From Nitrososphaerales archaeon (GTDB taxonomy: Archaea > Thermoproteota > Nitrososphaeria > Nitrososphaerales > CADDZS01): 64,000 nt of DNA. Under the pieces are notes generated by a model. It was not told where the DNA came from. It made no database searches and saw nothing but the letters and a program-made list of their open reading frames with translations. Below, in pieces: positions 17,234 to 27,194 of this stretch (position 1 is the stretch's first letter; each line of letters begins with the position of its first letter). The DNA is taken from NCBI GenBank assembly GCA_030041295.1, contig JASHOD010000074.1, positions 107,085-171,084 of the forward strand. Reading direction: 5' to 3'. Made by a program: the position numbers and the translations under genes.

Positions 17234-17960
17234 CTAACCTATCTTCTTCAATCCAGAGACGATGGAATAGTGGGAGGTGCAAGGAATAGGTCCCTTTGCA
17301 AATTCCTCTTCCATTCGCTTGATTCCTACCTCTAACTGTTCTTGTGAGATCAACAAGAGAGCAGAGTAAACTTTACTTCGGTAACTCTCTATGTCTGTCA
17401 GTTCATAATTAAATTCGATCATTCTCTCTGAAATGTCATGGAATCCTACAGCCTCCATGATTTGCATTATCTCGCCGTCCTTTGGATAGCGCCCCAACTC
17501 AATTTCGACACTTGCTGGAAAATAAAGAGTCTGTGGTCTACGATTCCTAATTATCAATTCTGAATCCGTTACGGTGCAAACTGTTCCTCCATTATTCACG
17601 ACTCAAAAGACTTTTTCGAAATAACGAGTCTATCGATAATTTGGTGTATAACATCTAGTGAGAAAACAAAATCAAAAAATTCTGTTCGAAATCGCGCTTT
17701 TCCGCTCTACCCATTCTAAAATCAATCGAGGGAAACCTTTTCTTCGCAATAGCGAACATATCAGGGGAAGGATCTATACCTTAACAAACGCAGTCTGTCA
17801 GTGCTTTCAATTCTCCAATGTAATTTCCGCTACCGAAACCTACCTCTAGAACTTTAGACGATTTTGATATGTTGCCGAGCTCTATGAGACTAGTTACCAC
17901 TAGAGGACTTGTTCTCCTGAACAACGAATATTTCATCGCGATCTTCGAGTAATCGACCAT
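17234..17960 (-). pseudogene. SAM-dependent methyltransferase pseudogene
   Basis: Three reading-frame pieces together spell a class I methyltransferase of about 240 residues. The first piece (ATG at 17960) contains motif I, VLEVGFGSGNY, and ends at an in-frame TAA (17781-17783) where the family has the Tyr of YGIDPS. The same frame continues GIDPSPDMFAIAKKRF. A one-base loss in the A-run at 17674-17679 shifts to FVFSLDVIHQI, and a further shift near 17600 leads to GGTVCTVTDSE and the intact C-terminus. Three independent lesions make function unlikely. It follows the last gene of the MoxR operon by ten bases on the same strand. Confidence 0.75.
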
Positions 17961-17970
17961 TGACGAGAGC

Positions 17971-18552
17971 TCAGTCCTTAACCAGAAGTAGTACACAAGC
18001 TATCAATATCAAAGAGACCGATGCGAAAATCGCCACGCCTAATTCTGGCGGGTTCACCGTTATTAACCCAGGCAATAAATACCCTACGACGAGTGAGAGA
18101 AGCAAGGTCGCCACGACCACCTGAACAAGTACCCAAGTATGGTTTCGAGTTACTTTCTCCAATTGTTCGATCGATTCACTATGAAGTACTCTTACGCTTT
18201 GAACCATCGCTCTCATTTCAAAATCAAACCTTGTGAGCTCATAAGATACTAACAATAGCATGACTGAAACTATGACTGTCGGATAACTTGCATATGAGGT
18301 GTAAACGAAAGGAATCACAAAGGAAATCCCAACAATTATCCAGGCGAAGGCGACCAACCCTAAACTCTTTGACCTAGAGCCAAAGACGATGAAAATGAGT
18401 GAGAAGAATATCGCGACGTACTCTGCAATCTGGTTTGACCTCCCAATTGAGAAATAGACAGAAAATCCTATGAAGGCAGCGAGAATCCCATAACTCGTGT
18501 ATAGGACGATTTGAGAGTTTGTAACTATTGAGTCGCTCTTTGAACGTTCCAT
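17971..18552 (-). CDS. Membrane protein, last gene of MoxR/DUF58 operon
   Basis: 193 residues, ATG start, with about six hydrophobic segments: three in the first 70 residues, one or two up to residue 100, and two at the C-terminus flanking a short charged helix (about 110-130). Overlaps the DUF58 gene by 28 bases, so it is cotranslated with it. No family is recognised; in other MoxR operons small membrane proteins of this sort are thought to belong to the same surface complex. Confidence 0.7.
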   Translation of the reverse strand: MERSKSDSIVTNSQIVLYTSYGILAAFIGFSVYFSIGRSNQIAEYVAIFFSLIFIVFGSRSKSLGLVAFAWIIVGISFVIPFVYTSYASYPTVIVSVMLLLVSYELTRFDFEMRAMVQSVRVLHSESIEQLEKVTRNHTWVLVQVVVATLLLSLVVGYLLPGLITVNPPELGVAIFASVSLILIACVLLLVKD

Positions 18553-19832
18553 TGATAAGTAGCCTCCTGTAATGCATCGGTGAGAAGCGACTTCACGTCC
18601 CAGTCAACGACTGTCACATACTGGCGCAGCTCGTTCAATCTATTTCGCCTTTGAATCCCCAAGAGTCTCTCCGCTATTTCCGCGTAGGTCTGTTTTTCAA
18701 AATCGCGCCTTTTCAAAAACGAGCTCTCGATCCCGACGGGCGACGGAGAAATCACGAGTACTCTGAACCCTCGCCTCGCAATGTCGGCGATTGCTTCCAA
18801 CGACCCTTCATCATTAAGAGAACTTATCACCACTATCTGGACCATTGTTGAAAAGAACGTTGCAAGGAATGCCCCAAGTCCCCGTATCTCCCAAGTTTCT
18901 CCGCTCTTTGTATCGGAAAGTGCAATCTGGATCCTTTCAAATTGTCTTCTGCCGAATCCAGGAAATACTCTTTCGAGCGATTGCCCAAGCGAGATCAACC
19001 CCACCCTGTTCCGGTCCCTGAGCAACCTGTATGATATTATGGCAGCCGCACGAATTGAATACGCGACAGTAGACTCTGGAGGGACGCCAACTTCAGATAC
19101 ACTTCTTGCATCAAGCGCGATTATCGTATCTCCGCCTAACTCGCTCATGAATTGGTTTGTGAAGAGCCTGTTATCGTATTTTGAAGCTGCCTTCCAATTT
19201 ATTCGCCTGACAGGGTCACCTTGAATGTAGTCTCGCAAGCTGTAGAATTCTAACCCTTCTCCAACCCTTCTTGCCACAATCTCACCGGGCCAGTTTCTTG
19301 TTCTCTTCGGCCGGATGTTGAACTTGCTCACGTAGGCAATCTTCGGGAGGACCCTGAGGTAACTCGTGCCAGGAAGTGTAGCTGTCGTAATAACGGTGCT
19401 CTGTGAATCCATTTGCTTCACTGCCATGGGACCGATCTCGTAGAAGCCATACATTCTCGGCTTCAAGGAATATGAGAAAGAGAACTTTTCTCCCTGCCCA
19501 AGGGAGACGATGTGATGATTTGAACCTTCGGAAACGTCGAGATTAACCGGCACATGGTCCTGGATGTCCAGAAAGTCGATACGGGTCGTTCCGTTGTTCA
19601 TGATTTCATTAATCACTTTGCAGGGTTCATCCTCGTATGCCCTGTTCTTGTCAACATAATGGTTGATCGTTAGGTCGATCTTCGAGTTGTTGTTCGAGAA
19701 AATGAAGGAGAAAACAAGATATGCAATTAGTGGGATGGACGAAATTGCCAATAGTGGTATATCAAGCGCGATCCCTGCAGTGAGCGCCAACAGTGACAAT
19801 GTTGCAATGACGAAACTTTTTCTCGTTAGCAC
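18525..19832 (-). CDS. DUF58 (von Willebrand A-like) membrane protein
   Basis: 435 residues, GTG start. Two N-terminal spans (about 8-45) are followed by a beta-rich region and the DUF58 signature GLEFYSLRDYIQGDPVRRIN near residue 200, which defines the family, then NWKAASKYDNRLFTNQF and a vWA-like region with DARS. DUF58 proteins occur with MoxR ATPases and are thought to help assemble or activate surface or metal-containing complexes. The order MoxR then DUF58 (12-base gap) is the canonical one. Confidence 0.9.
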   Translation of the reverse strand: MLTRKSFVIATLSLLALTAGIALDIPLLAISSIPLIAYLVFSFIFSNNNSKIDLTINHYVDKNRAYEDEPCKVINEIMNNGTTRIDFLDIQDHVPVNLDVSEGSNHHIVSLGQGEKFSFSYSLKPRMYGFYEIGPMAVKQMDSQSTVITTATLPGTSYLRVLPKIAYVSKFNIRPKRTRNWPGEIVARRVGEGLEFYSLRDYIQGDPVRRINWKAASKYDNRLFTNQFMSELGGDTIIALDARSVSEVGVPPESTVAYSIRAAAIISYRLLRDRNRVGLISLGQSLERVFPGFGRRQFERIQIALSDTKSGETWEIRGLGAFLATFFSTMVQIVVISSLNDEGSLEAIADIARRGFRVLVISPSPVGIESSFLKRRDFEKQTYAEIAERLLGIQRRNRLNELRQYVTVVDWDVKSLLTDALQEATYQWNVQRATQ

Positions 19833-19844
19833 GGCTTGTTTTAC

Positions 19845-20837
19845 TCAACCGACTTTTGGAACGGGAATCTGGTTCAGAATCTCACCAATAATTTGTTCCG
19901 CAGCTCGGCCTCCTTTCAACCATTGTTCTGGTTTAAGCACAATCCGGTGTGATAGGGCCGGAGCCGCAATCTCCTTCACGTCATCAGGAATTACGAAGCT
20001 TCTACTAGACAAAAACGCTCTCGCTCGAGCAAGTTTCAGTAGCGCAAGGGAGCCGCGGGGGCTCGCACCAACTTCTACATCTGTATGGGATCTTGTCGCT
20101 CGAACTATTTGGGTTATGTATTTCAAAACTACATCGTCGACATGAACATTCTCCACGGATTCTTGCATTTGAAGAATGAGTGCGGGATTTGCAATCCTCT
20201 CAATGGAAAACCCATCGCTTCTCCTTTGAATTCTATCTTGCAAGATTCTGACCTCTTCTTCGGAATCCGGATAGCCTACCCTCAATTTCATGATGAAGCG
20301 ATCGAGCTGGGCTTCTGGTAGTGGATAGGTTCCTTCGTATTCGATGGGATTTTGTGTGGCGAGCACTATGAACGGTTCATCTATCTTCAGCGTTTCATTC
20401 TCGATCGTTACCTGCTTTTCCTGCATAGCCTCGAGAAGAGCCGATTGCGTTCGAGGAGGAGCTCTGTTAATTTCGTCTGCGAGAAGTATGTTAGTAAATA
20501 TGGGTCCTCTTCTCAGCTCAAATTGAGAGCTACTTCTATTGAAAATATACGTCCCGGTTATGTCGGCCGGCAAGAGGTCTGGCGTGAATTGAACTCTCTT
20601 GAATTCAGATCCAGTCGCGATGGCAAAGGACCTTGCTATCAGCGTCTTTGCGAGTCCAGGGTAATCCTCAAAGAGCAAGTGACCGTCGGATAAGATTGCG
20701 AGAAATACCTTCTCGAGCACATCACGTTTTCCAATTATTATACATGATAGCTGCTCTAAGATTTGCCCTGCCACGTCATTCAATTTCTGCGCAGATTTTG
20801 TAGTTGAATCGCTTGCTGCCATTTGTGTTCTGTTCAC
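19845..20837 (-). CDS. MoxR-type AAA+ ATPase
   Basis: 330 residues. Walker A appears in the MoxR form DYPGLAKT (about residues 58-65), Walker B as ILLADEINRAPPRTQSALLEAMQE, sensor 1 as VLATQNPIEYEGTYPLPEAQLDRF, and sensor 2/lid as EVGASPRGSLALLKLARA. MoxR ATPases act as chaperones in assembly of complexes with vWA partners, here the DUF58 protein. Its GTG start overlaps the TGA of the upstream membrane gene by four bases. Confidence 0.95.
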   Translation of the reverse strand: MNRTQMAASDSTTKSAQKLNDVAGQILEQLSCIIIGKRDVLEKVFLAILSDGHLLFEDYPGLAKTLIARSFAIATGSEFKRVQFTPDLLPADITGTYIFNRSSSQFELRRGPIFTNILLADEINRAPPRTQSALLEAMQEKQVTIENETLKIDEPFIVLATQNPIEYEGTYPLPEAQLDRFIMKLRVGYPDSEEEVRILQDRIQRRSDGFSIERIANPALILQMQESVENVHVDDVVLKYITQIVRATRSHTDVEVGASPRGSLALLKLARARAFLSSRSFVIPDDVKEIAAPALSHRIVLKPEQWLKGGRAAEQIIGEILNQIPVPKVG

Positions 20838-21370
20838 TCCTTATCCTCGATCAGCAAAAGTGATCTCGTGAGGTTGTCGAGATAATTGCCATCATTTAAA
20901 GCCGAAGTCAAGACCTTGGATCGCGTAGTTAGGTCCGGAAGTTCAAAAACGGGTTGCAATTCAGAGCTATTCTTGGATCTCAGAATTTTGCTTATCGCAC
21001 CGTCACCGTTTGGGGTGGCAATCCAATCTACTGGAAACCCTCCTTGACCAAAAGCGTGAGTAAGCAGGGATTCCCTTAGAATTTTCGCGATCTCTCGTCG
21101 GCCGTATGCCCTGCCTTTGGAAGCGTTTTCGATTAGGAATACCATTTTTGAAATACTTTCTGTCTTTCGGCTATGAGAACGGTTTGTTGAACTTGGAAAA
21201 AAGCCAAATCCCACGGATCTAAGAGCTAACTGAACGATTAGAACGCAAACTGCGATCAGCAGGAAAAATGTAATTACAATAGGCTCGGTAGAAAAAGAAG
21301 TGTAAAATGAAGTCACGATTGCAATTGACAGCCAGATGGCTAGGAATGCAAGAAGGTACCTAAACTTCAA
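20834..21370 (-). CDS. Two-span membrane protein of MoxR operon
   Basis: 178 residues, TTG start, two hydrophobic segments in the first 52 residues and a soluble remainder with no recognised fold. It lies between the DUF4129 gene (19-base gap) and MoxR (four-base overlap), so it is an operon member. A role in the same membrane complex is inferred from position only. Confidence 0.75.
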   Translation of the reverse strand: MKFRYLLAFLAIWLSIAIVTSFYTSFSTEPIVITFFLLIAVCVLIVQLALRSVGFGFFPSSTNRSHSRKTESISKMVFLIENASKGRAYGRREIAKILRESLLTHAFGQGGFPVDWIATPNGDGAISKILRSKNSSELQPVFELPDLTTRSKVLTSALNDGNYLDNLTRSLLLIEDKE

Positions 21371-21389
21371 CTCTGAACTAGCTATCCTC

Positions 21390-22319
21390 CTAGGTGTCGA
21401 CGCTCGTCATCGTCAATATTGTAGAGTTTTCAACCGCGGAGGCCAGTCTTTCAAGATCATGCTTTGCATCTGAAGCCTCCTGTGCAGTTAGTTCCTCCGA
21501 ACTGTACCTCGCGCGTTCAAACAACAACGTGAGATCGTGCAGATACTTTGAGGGAGTTATGCCTAGTCTTGAAGAAATTTCTCTTTCGAACTCTCTTGAT
21601 GTAAGGCTCTCCTTTTGGGGCATCCCATTACGTTCTAGAATGGAAACCACGGCCTTGTAGCAGTTCAGTATTGCTAATCTGTAATCGCCTAAATTGTCGA
21701 GGGAGTATAGAGTGCTCTCAATTGCCTTCTTCAGCTCCTGAGCACTTTTGTCCTTGTCGATGGGCGGAACTGGACTGGGATTGACCCCCATATTCCTTGA
21801 CAATTTCTTTCTGAAAGAGTCGAATACATCGAACTCGCGGAAAAGAATTGCCAATCCCAACGCGCTGCCTAATATTATGATCCCTAGCAGAAAATAATCA
21901 AGCAGTACGGAGATTCCCGAGATTAATAGCCCGCGATTTGATGTTAACGCATTTAAAATCAAAATAAAGAAAGCCAATCCGACCAGTGAACCCAGAACCT
22001 GAGCTATTATCGAGGGTTGAGAGCCCCAGTTGCTTTTCTTTCCTTTGAAATAAGCATACACGACGACACTGCAAAGGAGACAGAACAAAATTGCAAAATA
22101 CCAGTAGACCGAATCGCTTGATGAACCTCCATATAGAGGTTGGATGGCAATTGGTTTAGGCGTGGTTGTCTTAACAACCGTGTACAACGATTGGGTTGTT
22201 ACACTCGAGGCACCTTGAATTTGATTTCGCAAATTGCTAATATTGGCGGCAAGACTCGTTACCAGTACAAGAAAGAGAACGATGGAAACTGTTAGGAGAA
22301 CACGCATTTTGGAGTTCAA
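21390..22319 (-). CDS. Membrane protein with C-terminal DUF4129 domain
   Basis: 309 residues: one N-terminal span or signal anchor (residues 5-25), three spans between about 70 and 165, and a cytoplasmic DUF4129 domain (about 195-305) with AILNCYKAVVSILERNG, SLTSREFEREI and LTLLFERARYSSEELT. DUF4129 proteins are regular members of MoxR/DUF58 operons and are sometimes fused to transglutaminases. It is the first gene of this five-gene operon. TTG at 22319 or ATG at 22307 may be the start. Confidence 0.85.
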   Translation of the reverse strand: MNSKMRVLLTVSIVLFLVLVTSLAANISNLRNQIQGASSVTTQSLYTVVKTTTPKPIAIQPLYGGSSSDSVYWYFAILFCLLCSVVVYAYFKGKKSNWGSQPSIIAQVLGSLVGLAFFILILNALTSNRGLLISGISVLLDYFLLGIIILGSALGLAILFREFDVFDSFRKKLSRNMGVNPSPVPPIDKDKSAQELKKAIESTLYSLDNLGDYRLAILNCYKAVVSILERNGMPQKESLTSREFEREISSRLGITPSKYLHDLTLLFERARYSSEELTAQEASDAKHDLERLASAVENSTILTMTSVDT

Positions 22320-22622
22320 AAAATGAATGACTCTATTCTCCCGGAGCTCGATAAAATACGAAACGTTCTGAAGCGCGCTTCCTAGAAAGATCCTAATTCG
22401 AACTAGGTAAGGTCGTCTCTAATGAGTTTTCTTACCATGAAGAGATGAAAATCGTGGTTTATCTTGACATTTGATTGCACGTGACACGTCAAAAGCGGAA
22501 AAAAGACAGCTACAGATTCGAAGGTTACAATTCAAAAGGAAATTCCGGGTCTCAAACTCCTTTTGGGTCTTTTTCTGCTTTAACCCGTTGCACCCTTTGT
22601 GCTTGCCAAAAGGGCAGGCAAT
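22320..22622. other. Gene-free stretch upstream of the MoxR operon
   Basis: 303 bases between the start of the DUF4129 gene and the end of the heme O synthase gene, both on the minus strand. A TATA-like CGTATTTTATCG (minus strand, near 22355) lies about 35-45 bases before the DUF4129 start and is the likely operon promoter. Nothing else is visible. Confidence 0.5.
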
Positions 22623-23537
22623 CTAAATCAACGCTGCTGCAATCATTGCCCCAAATATAACAAACATGTATGGAAGCGACATCAGAAATGCTTGGAAGCC
22701 ATTATCCTTAGTTGGTTCCTTCAGCATCTTTAGATCTACTATGACGAATGGGATGACTATGACAGCGGCAAGTACGTAATATATTATTCCAGATGCTCCA
22801 AAGTTCAGAAGATTTGGCAGTGCCGCAGGCAGCAGAGTGAAGGCAAATAGTGGAATCGAAGACAAGACAATCCATTCAACCACTTCCTTTTCGCTTTTCA
22901 CAACGGGTAGCATGGGATAGCCGATTTTGATGTAATCTTCTTTGTACTTCATCGACAGACCCCAAAAGTGGGGTGGGGTCCAGAGAAAAACGAGCAAGCC
23001 GATGTACAATGCAGGAATTCCCACGTCACCCTTCGCGGCTGCCCAACCTGTGAGCGCCGGAAATATGCCCGCGATTCCGCCGATTACAATGTTCCACTCG
23101 GTTCTGGGCTTCAGATAGAGTGTGTAGAGAAATATGTAAGATAACGAGCCCAGTAAAATCATGAGGGTTGCAACATAGTTGAAAACTATCTGTGTCACGA
23201 CCAGCGACAACGCGATCAGAATAAGTCCGAAGATGAGGGAGTTTTGCGGGGAGATCCGTTTAGTAGCGACTGGTCTCCAATCGGTTCTCGTCATCAGGAT
23301 GTCCTTGTCTCGTTCCAAGTATTGGTTCACCGCAGCCGATCCCCCTGAGGCAAGGACTCCGACAAGCACTAAACAGAGAACAGAGAATGGATCGGTACTT
23401 CGACCAGTCGCGACAATCATCGCGGTAACTGCCTCTAGGACTAGTAGGACCATTATTCCCGGTTTCATTAGCTGGACATAGTTGCTAACTCTTTCACCGA
23501 CGGTTGTCTTGGGCGGTTGTGTCTTCAGGTTTTCCAA
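22623..23537 (-). CDS. ctaB: Protoheme IX farnesyltransferase (heme O synthase)
   Basis: 304 residues, TTG start, eight to nine membrane spans, UbiA superfamily. The first prenyl-diphosphate motif is NQYLERDKDILMTRT (about residues 71-85); the segment TPPHFWGLSMKYKEDY with the following YPMLPVV is diagnostic for CtaB/CyoE. It adds a farnesyl group to heme b to make heme O for heme-copper oxidases, which implies an aerobic or microaerobic respiratory chain. No oxidase subunit genes are next to it; dTMP kinase lies upstream. Confidence 0.95.
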   Translation of the reverse strand: MENLKTQPPKTTVGERVSNYVQLMKPGIMVLLVLEAVTAMIVATGRSTDPFSVLCLVLVGVLASGGSAAVNQYLERDKDILMTRTDWRPVATKRISPQNSLIFGLILIALSLVVTQIVFNYVATLMILLGSLSYIFLYTLYLKPRTEWNIVIGGIAGIFPALTGWAAAKGDVGIPALYIGLLVFLWTPPHFWGLSMKYKEDYIKIGYPMLPVVKSEKEVVEWIVLSSIPLFAFTLLPAALPNLLNFGASGIIYYVLAAVIVIPFVIVDLKMLKEPTKDNGFQAFLMSLPYMFVIFGAMIAAALI

Positions 23538-23584
23538 ATTACTGAATCTTTACTCTTTCTTGTTGTTGTTGTTGTTACTCGTCT

Positions 23585-24238
23585 TCACTTTCGGTTTTTT
23601 TGCATCTTTAATGGCTTTGCCTTTGTATTAACGAGCTCGATTTCTTTTCCCTCATCATGTTCCTTCAGCAATTCCTCGGTAATCTTTGAAATTTCATAAT
23701 GGACACTCTCAATTGAATTATTCGCATCTATTGTAAACCAATTAGGGCTTTCAGCAAGGGCATCATAAACAGAAGCAACTCTTTCCAAATATGCGAGATC
23801 ACTTTCGAACTTATCCCGGCTTCTTGTCTTTCGTTCTCTAGAAAGGTTCGGTTTCGCTTTCAGATAATATACGTAGTTGGACTGGGGCATTTCACTTTCG
23901 AGTGATCTGAGCCACTCTATGGAAAGACCGCTAGCACCTCCATAAGCTAGATTCGAGTCACAGTAACGGTTTATCACAACAACGTCTCCTTCGTTTAACC
24001 AGTCTTCGATCTCCTTTTTGTGCTCAAGGCGATTCAAAGAAAAGAGCATATGACGAGCTTCGACAGTGTAATCTTTGGTCCGGGATAAGAATGCCTGGAT
24101 CTCCTGACCGATAGTAGTGGTATAATCAGGGAAGCTAGCGTAGGTCGTCCGTACACCCTTACTTTGGAGAAGTTTATACAGCAGGTTCGATTGCGTAAAT
24201 TTTCCAGAGGCGTCTATACCCTCAAGGGAAATTATCAT
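23585..24238 (-). CDS. tmk: Thymidylate kinase
   Basis: 217 residues from ATG at 24238, which is preceded by GGTAGGGGT and puts the P-loop near the N-terminus as in other family members; a longer GTG start at 24295 is possible. The enzyme phosphorylates dTMP to dTDP. The P-loop is EGIDASGKFTQ rather than EGIDGSGKSTQ, with Phe in place of Ser/Thr after the Lys. The DRY motif is NRYCDSNLAYGG, and the lid has RKTRSRDKFESD. Family membership is clear from overall order, but both nucleotide-site changes are unusual. It lies upstream of ctaB, 47 bases away. Confidence 0.88.
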   Translation of the reverse strand: MIISLEGIDASGKFTQSNLLYKLLQSKGVRTTYASFPDYTTTIGQEIQAFLSRTKDYTVEARHMLFSLNRLEHKKEIEDWLNEGDVVVINRYCDSNLAYGGASGLSIEWLRSLESEMPQSNYVYYLKAKPNLSRERKTRSRDKFESDLAYLERVASVYDALAESPNWFTIDANNSIESVHYEISKITEELLKEHDEGKEIELVNTKAKPLKMQKNRK

Positions 24239-24445
24239 ACCCCTACCTTTCAAACTAATTCCCATCTTCCAAATGCGAAATTCTTCGTAATTCACAGAAT
24301 CCCGAGAGTTTTTTTCCAGTTCTGGACAGTCGCAAAGGCATCGAACGTCTATGTGTTATCTCCATAAAAACATTGAATAGCTCTATGCGCCAATCCCAAA
24401 TCACTACTTAGTAGGAAATAAGAAAAAGAGCGCAGAACATACGCG

Positions 24446-26905
24446 TTGCAGGCTGATAGTCGTACAGAACCTGTTCCCACAGCAAGAAAATCGCATATTC
24501 CACGAGAATTCGTTTCTTGGCCACTAATCAAAGAGAATAGCCTTGAGAAGCGGACGTATCAAGTCGAATTAGCTCAAATAGCTACTGAGCAAAATACCCT
24601 TGCAGTTTTACCAACAGGTCTTGGAAAAACAGCTATCGCGCTGCTTGCTATCGCACATTATCTTTCAAAGAATGTGGATAATCGATGTCTCATTCTAGCT
24701 CCAACAAGAGTACTTGTTCACCAACACTATTCATTCCTACGTGAACATTTGGAACTATCCGAGGATGAAATTGGTGTTCTTACCGGTGAAGACACAATCG
24801 GAGACCGGAAAGCAATCTGGGAAAAGAGAGTTGTGTGCGCGACACCTCAAGTCATGGTGAGCGACCTAAGAAGAAATAATTGCAAAATCGAGTCCTTTTC
24901 GCTGATTGTGTTCGATGAGGTGCATCGTGCCGTAGGAAATCATGCGTATTGTACAATTGGGGCAATGTACAATGAGCTGAAAACCGATGGAAGAATTCTC
25001 GGTATTACAGCTTCTCTGCCTTCTGACCAAAAGAAGGTCGAGGAAATTGTATCAAAACTCAAAATTGCGAAGATAGAAGTGAGGGACGAAAGAGACGAGG
25101 ATGTCAAGCCCTACGTTTTCAAAACAGATGTAGAGTGGATCGAGCTCAACCTTACGCAGGAACTCAAGGATATCCAGCGTTTGATGAGGGAAGCGCTTAA
25201 TTCTCGCCTAAAACTTCTTGAGGACGCTTCTCTGATCAAAGCAAATCGCTACGGTTCGATCACGCTCAAAGATTTGCTTCGCTTGCGCCTAAAAGTGGAT
25301 CAAATACAAAGTTCGCAGCTTCGCAACGCGTTGTTCAGCAGTATCAGGCTCTTGCACGCGATAAACCTCATGGAGACCCAGACTCTCTCAGCTTTCAAGG
25401 CCTTCATGGATAGGCTCAATAATCGGAAGCGGGGGTTTGGAATGGGAGAGCTACTTAGCGATTCGCGGGTCAGGCTCGCAGTGCAAAAAACGGAGACTGC
25501 CCTAGCTCAAGGCATAGAACATCCCAAAATTGCCGAAGTCTCAAAACTATGTAAGACGATAAAAAGAGGTGAGCGAGCTATCGTCTTTGCAAGCTACAGA
25601 GACACGGTAGACCAGATCTATTCCGCGCTCATAAAACAGGGTCTTCGAGCCGGATATCTGATCGGCAAGAGCGGACAAAGCGGTCAGACACAGAAGAAGC
25701 AAATCAAAGCCCTCGAAGAGCTTCGCGAAGGCGTGTATGACATTCTGATCGCAACTCAAGTCGGAGAGGAGGGACTAGACGTCGCTGAATGCAATTTGGT
25801 GATCTTCTACGACAATGTCCCTAGCGCCGTGCGGTTCGTCCAAAGGAAGGGGAGGACTGGAAGGAGGAAGGAGGGAAGAATTTGTGTTTTCCTAACCAAG
25901 GGGACGCGCGACGAAGCATACTATTGGTTGTCGCGCCGCAGATTGCGAGACGTTCGCAAGGTCGCAAGTGCTTTGAGCCTCGACAAGAAAAGGGGCGGGC
26001 CCCTTGATTCATTTCTCAAAGATCCATCAATGAGGCAAGAAGAGAGGGAGAATCTTCCGACTATCTACGTTGACACACGGGAGTTAGCGCAGTTCGTCGA
26101 CAAGCTGAGATACAGAGGGGCTCTAGTTGAAGTGAAACAACTCGACATTGGCGACTTTGTTGCCTCAAGCGACATCGTAATTGAGCGAAAGACAATAGAC
26201 GACTTTGTAAAGTCAGTCTACGACGGAAGATTGTTCAGGCAACTCGCAAATATGAGCGACAAATACCCGCGACCCATACTTGTGATTCAAGGAGAGAGGA
26301 AAGACTTGAGCGGGATAGGCGAGTCGGCTTTCTACGGGGCGGTCGCTGCCATAGTCTCCGATTTCAAGGTGCCAATTTTCTTCGCACCAAGTGAGAGGGA
26401 CGTGGTCGAGGTAATATATCACATAGCGAGACGCGAGCAGGTGGAGAAAAAGAAAGAGACGAAGTTGAGAGAGGGGCGAAAACCCATGACCTTGCCCGAC
26501 ACTCAGCGCTACATCGTCGCTGGCGTTCCTGGAATCAATTCAATCTTAGCTGACAGGTTGCTGTCCAAGATGAGCACAATCGAGAATCTCTTCAGTTCAA
26601 GTGAGCAAGAACTCCTTTCAGTGGAGGGAATCGGAGACGTCACTGCAAAGAGGATCCGACAGCTTGCGACCGCGAAATATGTCTCTGATAAACCAGACTC
26701 GGAATTGCGAGAAGAACAAGAAGGATCGGACTTGTCCTATTCTAAAATTGTAAACCGGAATGATGATTTCTGGGCAAGTTTGGGAAATAAAATCAGAGAA
26801 GAGAATGCTAGAGCCGTTGAAGAAAGAGAATCTGCAGCGGGACTGGAACAGCAGAAGAGCGATGAAGAAGAATTGGATATTCCACCTCCATCCTCCGATG
26901 ACTGA
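24446..26905 (+). CDS. hef: Hef-type helicase-nuclease (XPF/FANCM-like)
   Basis: 819 residues. An SF2 helicase occupies about residues 30-520: Walker A LPTGLGKTA, DEVH box in IVFDEVHRA, motif III GITASLP, motif VI QRKGRTGRR. An XPF/ERCC4 nuclease follows (about 540-670) with VDTREL, GDFVASSDIVIERKTIDDF, the metal-binding ERKxxxD site, and then tandem helix-hairpin-helix elements (VPGINSILA, VEGIGDVTA, about 690-750). Hef processes stalled replication forks. The acidic C-terminal tail (about 60 residues) is probably disordered. The helicase-fused form is typical of Euryarchaeota and Thaumarchaeota and absent from most Crenarchaeota. TTG start. Confidence 0.95.
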   Translation: MQADSRTEPVPTARKSHIPREFVSWPLIKENSLEKRTYQVELAQIATEQNTLAVLPTGLGKTAIALLAIAHYLSKNVDNRCLILAPTRVLVHQHYSFLREHLELSEDEIGVLTGEDTIGDRKAIWEKRVVCATPQVMVSDLRRNNCKIESFSLIVFDEVHRAVGNHAYCTIGAMYNELKTDGRILGITASLPSDQKKVEEIVSKLKIAKIEVRDERDEDVKPYVFKTDVEWIELNLTQELKDIQRLMREALNSRLKLLEDASLIKANRYGSITLKDLLRLRLKVDQIQSSQLRNALFSSIRLLHAINLMETQTLSAFKAFMDRLNNRKRGFGMGELLSDSRVRLAVQKTETALAQGIEHPKIAEVSKLCKTIKRGERAIVFASYRDTVDQIYSALIKQGLRAGYLIGKSGQSGQTQKKQIKALEELREGVYDILIATQVGEEGLDVAECNLVIFYDNVPSAVRFVQRKGRTGRRKEGRICVFLTKGTRDEAYYWLSRRRLRDVRKVASALSLDKKRGGPLDSFLKDPSMRQEERENLPTIYVDTRELAQFVDKLRYRGALVEVKQLDIGDFVASSDIVIERKTIDDFVKSVYDGRLFRQLANMSDKYPRPILVIQGERKDLSGIGESAFYGAVAAIVSDFKVPIFFAPSERDVVEVIYHIARREQVEKKKETKLREGRKPMTLPDTQRYIVAGVPGINSILADRLLSKMSTIENLFSSSEQELLSVEGIGDVTAKRIRQLATAKYVSDKPDSELREEQEGSDLSYSKIVNRNDDFWASLGNKIREENARAVEERESAAGLEQQKSDEEELDIPPPSSDD

Positions 26906-27194
26906 ATAGGTTCAACTTGGGGACAAGTCTTCTTGTGATTTTTTTGCGAATTTGTTTTCTGTTCGTAAATCCAGAAGATGCAAAGTAATGCTATCGGCGC
27001 TAGTTGCAGGTCCAGAATATTTGTGCAAGTCTTACAAACAAAATGTCGCTAAATTGTATGATTTTGCAAATTTCATTTTTTGCTACTGCATCTGTTCAAG
27101 TTCCCAGCAACACTAAATACTTGTAACTCGAGAGGAGGTATTACTACCCTCTGTATCAGCATTTTCAAGAAAAATAGAGAGATGGATAGATGTC

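Noticed and set aside
23545..23580. GTT triplet run (TTGTTGTTGTTGTTAC) between tmk and ctaB
   Set aside because: A short simple repeat in the gap between the two genes with no further copies; no reason to see a functional element.
27135..27160. Possible attenuator hairpin before ilvE (GAGGAGGTA ... TACCCTC)
   Set aside because: The stem is only four or five pairs with a bulge, and no leader peptide or T-run accompanies it.
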